DNA of 64,000 nucleotides from Agrypnia vestita (lineage: Eukaryota; Arthropoda; Insecta; Trichoptera; Phryganeidae): the NCBI GenBank assembly GCA_016648135.1, contig JADDOH010023033.1:87481-151480 (forward strand), in the 5' to 3' direction. The position numbers and the translations under genes were made by a program. This document shows, piece by piece, positions 60,120 to 64,000 of this stretch. The notes below the pieces were generated by a model. That model ran no database searches. It worked only from the letters and a program-made list of their open reading frames with translations, and had not been told where the DNA came from. Numbering within the stretch: the stretch's first letter is position 1; every line of letters begins with the position of its first letter.

Positions 60120-60470
60120 CACACATGGAATATATCAATATCCAAAGCGATCTTATTCAGCATAGCTGTAGCTTTTCCGATAGGCATAACCATCGGCAGG
60201 TTGGTCCTGTATATTGGAATGTAAAACAATCTATGCTGACGATGTCTAATGTCAGCATAGATTGTTTATCAGGAACATACAAACCAATGCTCTGCATAAT
60301 TTCAGTATTATTGATCATACCGCGCAACAATGGATAAAAATGTGTAATCAAATACACATTCCTTCTAGTCTCTAGACTATTGTAGCCAAGCATACCCTGG
60401 AGAAACTCGGTTGGGTACAGCCAAGGATAATGCCCGTACTCTCTCATGTAGAGATATCTCAGAAACTTAT
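60120..60470 (-). mobile_element. LINE C-terminal remnant split by a hairpin
   Basis: The - strand frame reads 'REYGHYPWLYPTEFLQGMLG', 'YNSLETRRNVYLITHFYPLL', then 'IGLYVPD', the C-terminal part of an insect LINE reverse transcriptase. A perfect 17-bp hairpin (60224-60267) interrupts it just after 'VPD'. Confidence 0.65.
60224..60267. repeat. Perfect 17-bp inverted repeat
   Basis: AAACAATCTATGCTGAC (60224-60240) pairs exactly with 60251-60267 around a 10-nt loop. Confidence 0.9.
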
Positions 60471-60569
60471 TTTGTTATTAATGAATGACATATTATTAAT
60501 GAATGACTATATTGTCACAGAATGGCAAGCAACAGGAGTTGCGCACGGTCTGAATCCCTTTTAACGTCT

Positions 60570-60870
60570 CTTTGGAACGACGCTATGGAAGGCTCTAGAA
60601 AAGTCTACATACAACCCTCGCAAAATGTCTACAAACGACTAGAACAGTCTAGAAGCCACAAAAAACTTCTAAATGCTAGAATAATAACACATCTTGTTCG
60701 GGAAGGGTATTATAACATACTAGCTGTGCCCACGCGGCTTCGCACGCGTAGATTTTTAGAACACTGGATCGTCATAGAACTTTCGCGAACCTTCTAGAAC
60801 ATTCTCCTTCCAGAACTTTCAAGAAATTCGAATGTACAGGAACCTTCTAGACTCACCGATACAGTCAGCG
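60570..60870 (+). mobile_element. Lepidopteran repeat with TTCTAGAA-rich array
   Basis: 'CTAGCTGTGCCCACGCGG' (about 60719) is a variant of a motif found at the end of abundant lepidopteran repeats. On both sides are many CTAGAA/TTCTAG and GAAnnTTC-type triplets ('CTTCTAGAACATTCTCC', 'CCAGAACTTTCAAGAA'), resembling heat-shock elements. No coding frame is convincing. Confidence 0.45.
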
Positions 60871-61089
60871 CGCCTATTTTGAAACAATCTGAAGCATTTG
60901 CAGCTTTCCCATATCAAAACAATGTGCTAGAATGCACATTTTCATCACCCACTCCCACCCACGCACAGCCACCCCCACCAAACTCGCATATTTTCGATGT
61001 GACATCAAGGGCTATCCACCACCATAACCACCGGTGGTTGGTTGTGGAGAAAACTTGGCGGGTAGGGAAACACGGGTTTCTTTATATAT

Positions 61090-61340
61090 ACCGTAAACTG
61101 GGGTGAATAGGGACGAAATCGAACTTTGCACATCAATTTCTTAATAACGCAATACAATATGACATTGCTAGGGCAATACAAATATGTCCGGTTGGTTAGA
61201 CAATAAGAGAAAATAGAAAAAAATCTAAAAGCATGATAATAATTTATGTTTTTCTAGCAAAATGTATGTTGTCCCTATTCAGGCTTGAACTGGGGTGAAT
61301 AGGAACGTGACCGGGGCGAATAGGGAAAAAGGACTAGGGT
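61090..61340. mobile_element. Candidate terminal region with GGGGYGAATAGGGA repeats
   Basis: 'AACTGGGGTGAATAGGGACG' (61097) recurs as 'AACTGGGGTGAATAGGAACG' (61287) and 'CCGGGGCGAATAGGG' (61311), and inverted as 'GTCCCTATTC' (61270). A TA precedes 'CCGTAAACTGGGG'. Such subterminal repeats suit the 3' end of the pogo-like element whose transposase remnant lies at 62171-63640. Confidence 0.4.
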
Positions 61341-61579
61341 TGTCAAAAATTAACACGAGTATGAACGAAATAAATATATTATTTCTTATTATTTATAGGA
61401 AATTCAATTACCAATGTACCTATTTATATAAATAATTAACGAAAAAAATTTACCCATCTTATTGACATAAAATCAATGTCTTAATAGCGAGATATATAAT
61501 TATCAAAACCATTTTTTTTGGCATTACGATCAAGATAGACTTATTATCATTTTCAATTATATGCTTGGCTTTGATTTAT

Positions 61580-61741
61580 TCAAGGAATATAAACACCGAT
61601 TAGAAATAACAAAAATATCGCTTCTAACACGAAATAAAATTCTTGTAATAAAAATATTATTCAAGGAATATAAACACCGATTAGAAATAACAAAAATATC
61701 GCTTCCAACACGAAATAAAAGTCTTGTTATAAAAATATATG
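61580..61741 (+). repeat. 81-bp tandem duplication
   Basis: 'TCAAGGAATATAAACACCG' starts at 61580 and again at 61661. The units are nearly identical and span 27 codons, so a 68-codon frame stays open through both. No homology is recognised. Confidence 0.8.
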
Positions 61742-62170
61742 GTGGTCTAAGTTTGCAACAAAATTAAATAATAAAATAATATTTAAAACATCAAGAATCA
61801 GCGAATTCTGTAAGTGCATCGAGTGGTCGAAGTCGAAAATACAGCATGAGAATTTTCGAGTTCTCTGTCGAATCCTCACAGTGAACTAACTCACTTTGGC
61901 GCGCTTACAAAATAGTACCCCTGATATCTATCCTATGACGTTTTTAGCATTCGAGATCAAGAATTGTTATTATGCTATATTATACAAAATTAAATTATTT
62001 ATATAGGTAATCAAGAAACATAACAATAAAGATAAATAATAATATCGATCCTTATACAAAATAAAGTTCGTAATAAAAATAATAAGTTATTGTCTGAAAT
62101 TTTAACAAAATAAAGTATGTTTACTAAAATTATATAAAATAGTGAAAAGCAAGATTAACAACAATAAGTT

Positions 62171-63640
62171 TTACACATCACCGTCCATAAGATCACGCAA
62201 TATGTCGTCGTCTTCAGTGTAATATTTTTTTTTATTAAATTTTGTTTTTGTATTAATCGAATCTTTCAATGCTACTCTCTTCATTTTCATATTATAAATA
62301 TTCACTTTTTCTTTGGTACCATCTAAGATTTCATCTGATATTATTTTTATTTTTTTTGTAATTTCCTTATGTTCTATTTTTTCTTGCGCTGAAATTATTT
62401 CGCCTGTATTTTTTAAATCTCTTTTAAATCTATTTTTCATTGCTAATTTAATATCTGTTTCATAAGGTATTTATTTCCACAAATTCTTGCACGCAAATAT
62501 TATCGTCGAACACTATAGGCAGTTTTTCAATGTCGTATTTTTCAGTGTGATTTATATCTGAGAAATCATTCAGATTGACAGAATCAAGAATATGTTTATG
62601 ATCTGCACCTTCGGTTTCTATTTTTGATTCACTTTCCTGGTTTTGTAAAATTCTTGCTTTACTATTTACTTCATATGGCTTTTTAAAAATATGTTTATTT
62701 GGCGTTGTGGCACTAACTAAAGTACTTGTGTTTATGGTCATTGACTTTGATTCAATTTTTTTTTTCTGTCTTCCTGTATTTGTCTACCAATAATAGTGGT
62801 CCTGTGTTGAATATTTTCTTTAAATGCTGAGTTAAATTTAAAGTCATTTTTTTTCTGGCTTTTAATCGAATCGTCTAAATGACTTTTTGAAAATCGGGTT
62901 TCAAGTGTAACTCTATCCCTCGCAGATTTTGCTTCGAATTCTTTTTTTCTTTCTTCTGGGATAAGTTTTGCAATCATATGTCGAGGTTTAGTGTTTTTTG
63001 TTAATTTTGATTGGATCTCATTATTTTCCTGGTGATATTCTAAATCATTGTTGGTTCTAAGTGTGATTATTTCCGAATCAACTTCATTAGATGCATTACT
63101 CTTACAGCTACTTTGTTCATGGTTGAACTCTATGTCAGAAATACAGTATTCGTCGATTTCGGTGCACACGCTTTGACCTGACTTGACGTCGATTTTCTTT
63201 CTTTTATTAGATGTTATTGACATGTTGCCAGTACCATATCGCATTTCTTTTAAAATATCTAAAACAGTCTGTCCTATAACATCACTATCAATATTGTGTT
63301 CATCGTGTCTTTTTTGTCCAGGTAATCTCTCTAACACTTTATTTTTATTTAAAGGGTTTATGCCACTCTTCATGAAACCTGCTAATATATTTGTCGAGGC
63401 TTGGAATTCTATGTGACACAGTAATTTTTTTAATAATTTCGGAAAGACGCTTTTCGGTATCGTGGGTAAATTGCGGCCTTCCGTTTTTTTCCATGTAAAT
63501 AGAATTTCTCTCCAGGCGCCTTTCATGGGCCTGAAGAAGGCAACATCTAGAGGTTGAAGCCATGTATTCACTAGGGGACAAATCGCGAAAAATTCCTCGG
63601 CATGTCGCATCAACATCTACGCTCATGTTTCGGGGACAAT
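62171..63640 (-). pseudogene. Broken pogo/Tigger-type DDE transposase
   Basis: The longest piece (about 290 codons, 62738-63616) begins near 'HAEEFFAICPLVNTW', 'LQPLDVAFFRPMKGAWREIL', 'PKSVFPKLLKKLL' and 'AGFMKSGINPLNKNKVLERL'. This is the segment around the end of the DDE_1 catalytic domain in pogo/Tigger-like and jerky-like transposases. The remainder is a charged C-terminal tail, continued in two other frames (62460-62741 and 62171-62440, ending 'DDDILRDLMDGDV'), so at least two frameshifts have occurred. A further shift separates 'MSVDV' (about 63626) from 'LMRHAEE'. The N-terminal DNA-binding region and the first catalytic Asp are missing. It is a dead or internally deleted copy. Confidence 0.7.
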
Positions 63641-63659
63641 GACGCGGTCATTTGACGTG

Positions 63660-63805
63660 TACACACCGGGACTCGCATATCTTGTCGCGGAAATGTCATG
63701 AGGTTACGATGACAGCTGCGGTATCTCATTTGGCGAAAACGGGGTTCAGCGCAATTCGAAATGTTTTTTTGGGTCGCAATTTCAAATTAACGAGGTTTTA
63801 CTGTA
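63660..63805 (-). mobile_element. Pogo-type terminal inverted repeat region
   Basis: Read on the - strand from 63805, 'CAGTAAAACCTCGTTAATTT' follows TA. It resembles the ends of pogo/Tigger-type elements. It may be the 5' end of the element carrying the transposase remnant, with the N-terminal half deleted, or a separate MITE. No matching inverted copy was found at lower coordinates. Confidence 0.4.
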
Positions 63806-64000
63806 GTAAATTGAATATTATTAAAAACAAGGTCCTTTTTGCAAATAATTATTGTTTTCCAGACGTCGCAGAAATATATCGCCCTATGAGGTTATTATGA
63901 TAGCCGCGTATCTGTTTATGTTAATGAGTTTATCGAAAAGTAAGAGGAGAAAAAAGGGGAGAATGCGAAATTATTTACTGCAAAGAAAAAGAAGGACGGA
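63806..64000. other. AT-rich window end
   Basis: Nothing recognised. Confidence 0.3.

Noticed and set aside
62738..63626. 93-residue frame in an alternative phase over the transposase start
   Set aside because: Apart from a few codons that rejoin the transposase across a frameshift, it is a shadow of the DDE_1 frame.

Overview
The window looks like insect nuclear DNA, most likely from a moth or butterfly. It is very AT-rich, introns are long, and there are many fragments of non-LTR retrotransposons, tRNA-derived SINEs, MITEs and simple repeats. A 'CTAGCTGTGCCCACGCGG' motif near 60720 is, as I remember it, characteristic of lepidopteran repeats. No bacterial-type operons, rRNA genes, intact tRNA genes or CRISPR arrays are visible. 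The order is an inference; no database search was possible.

One protein-coding gene can be assembled with confidence: a SoxB-group HMG-box transcription factor on the + strand, most like Sox21b. Exon 1 is 30920-31137 and exon 2 is 46673-47108, joined across a 15.5-kb phase-2 intron inside the HMG box, giving 217 residues. A GC-rich promoter with initiator, DPE, CCAAT, YY1-like and ETS-like motifs lies at about 30300-30660. Three GC-rich islands in otherwise AT-rich DNA look like cis-regulatory elements. They are at 24080-24310 upstream, 36180-36530 inside the intron, and 46330-46660 just before exon 2. The first two share an identical 14-mer with a GATA core, and the third holds six SOX cores in 263 bp. 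A second gene is represented by one good 159-bp internal exon on the - strand (59607-59765) with clean splice sites; I do not recognise its product.

Layout. 1-6860: AT-rich sequence with a LINE remnant (1023-1637, -) and a possible decayed piggyBac-like element near 3750-4300. 6867-10216 and 15856-19244: two copies of an unclassified 3.35-kb repeat. Between them lie a duplicated 0.6-kb unit swollen by a GAA minisatellite, and a GC island with a 120-bp tandem repeat. 19841-20353: LTR-like sequence. 20354-30150: intergenic DNA with at least four LINE remnants, hammerhead-like motifs and perfect hairpins. 30300-47740: the Sox gene, whose intron carries a TA-flanked MITE, a hAT MITE with an exact 8-bp target duplication, a SINE and two LINE remnants. 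47750-64000: AT-rich DNA with further LINE, SINE and Penelope-like fragments, the orphan exon, and a broken pogo/Tigger-type transposase (about 62170-63640, -).

How it fits together: this is the regulatory landscape of a neural or developmental SoxB gene. Its intron and flanks have been colonised by transposons, while short GC-rich islands keep motif-dense sequence. The SOX-site cluster next to exon 2 suggests auto- or cross-regulation by SoxB proteins. This is inferred from motifs alone.
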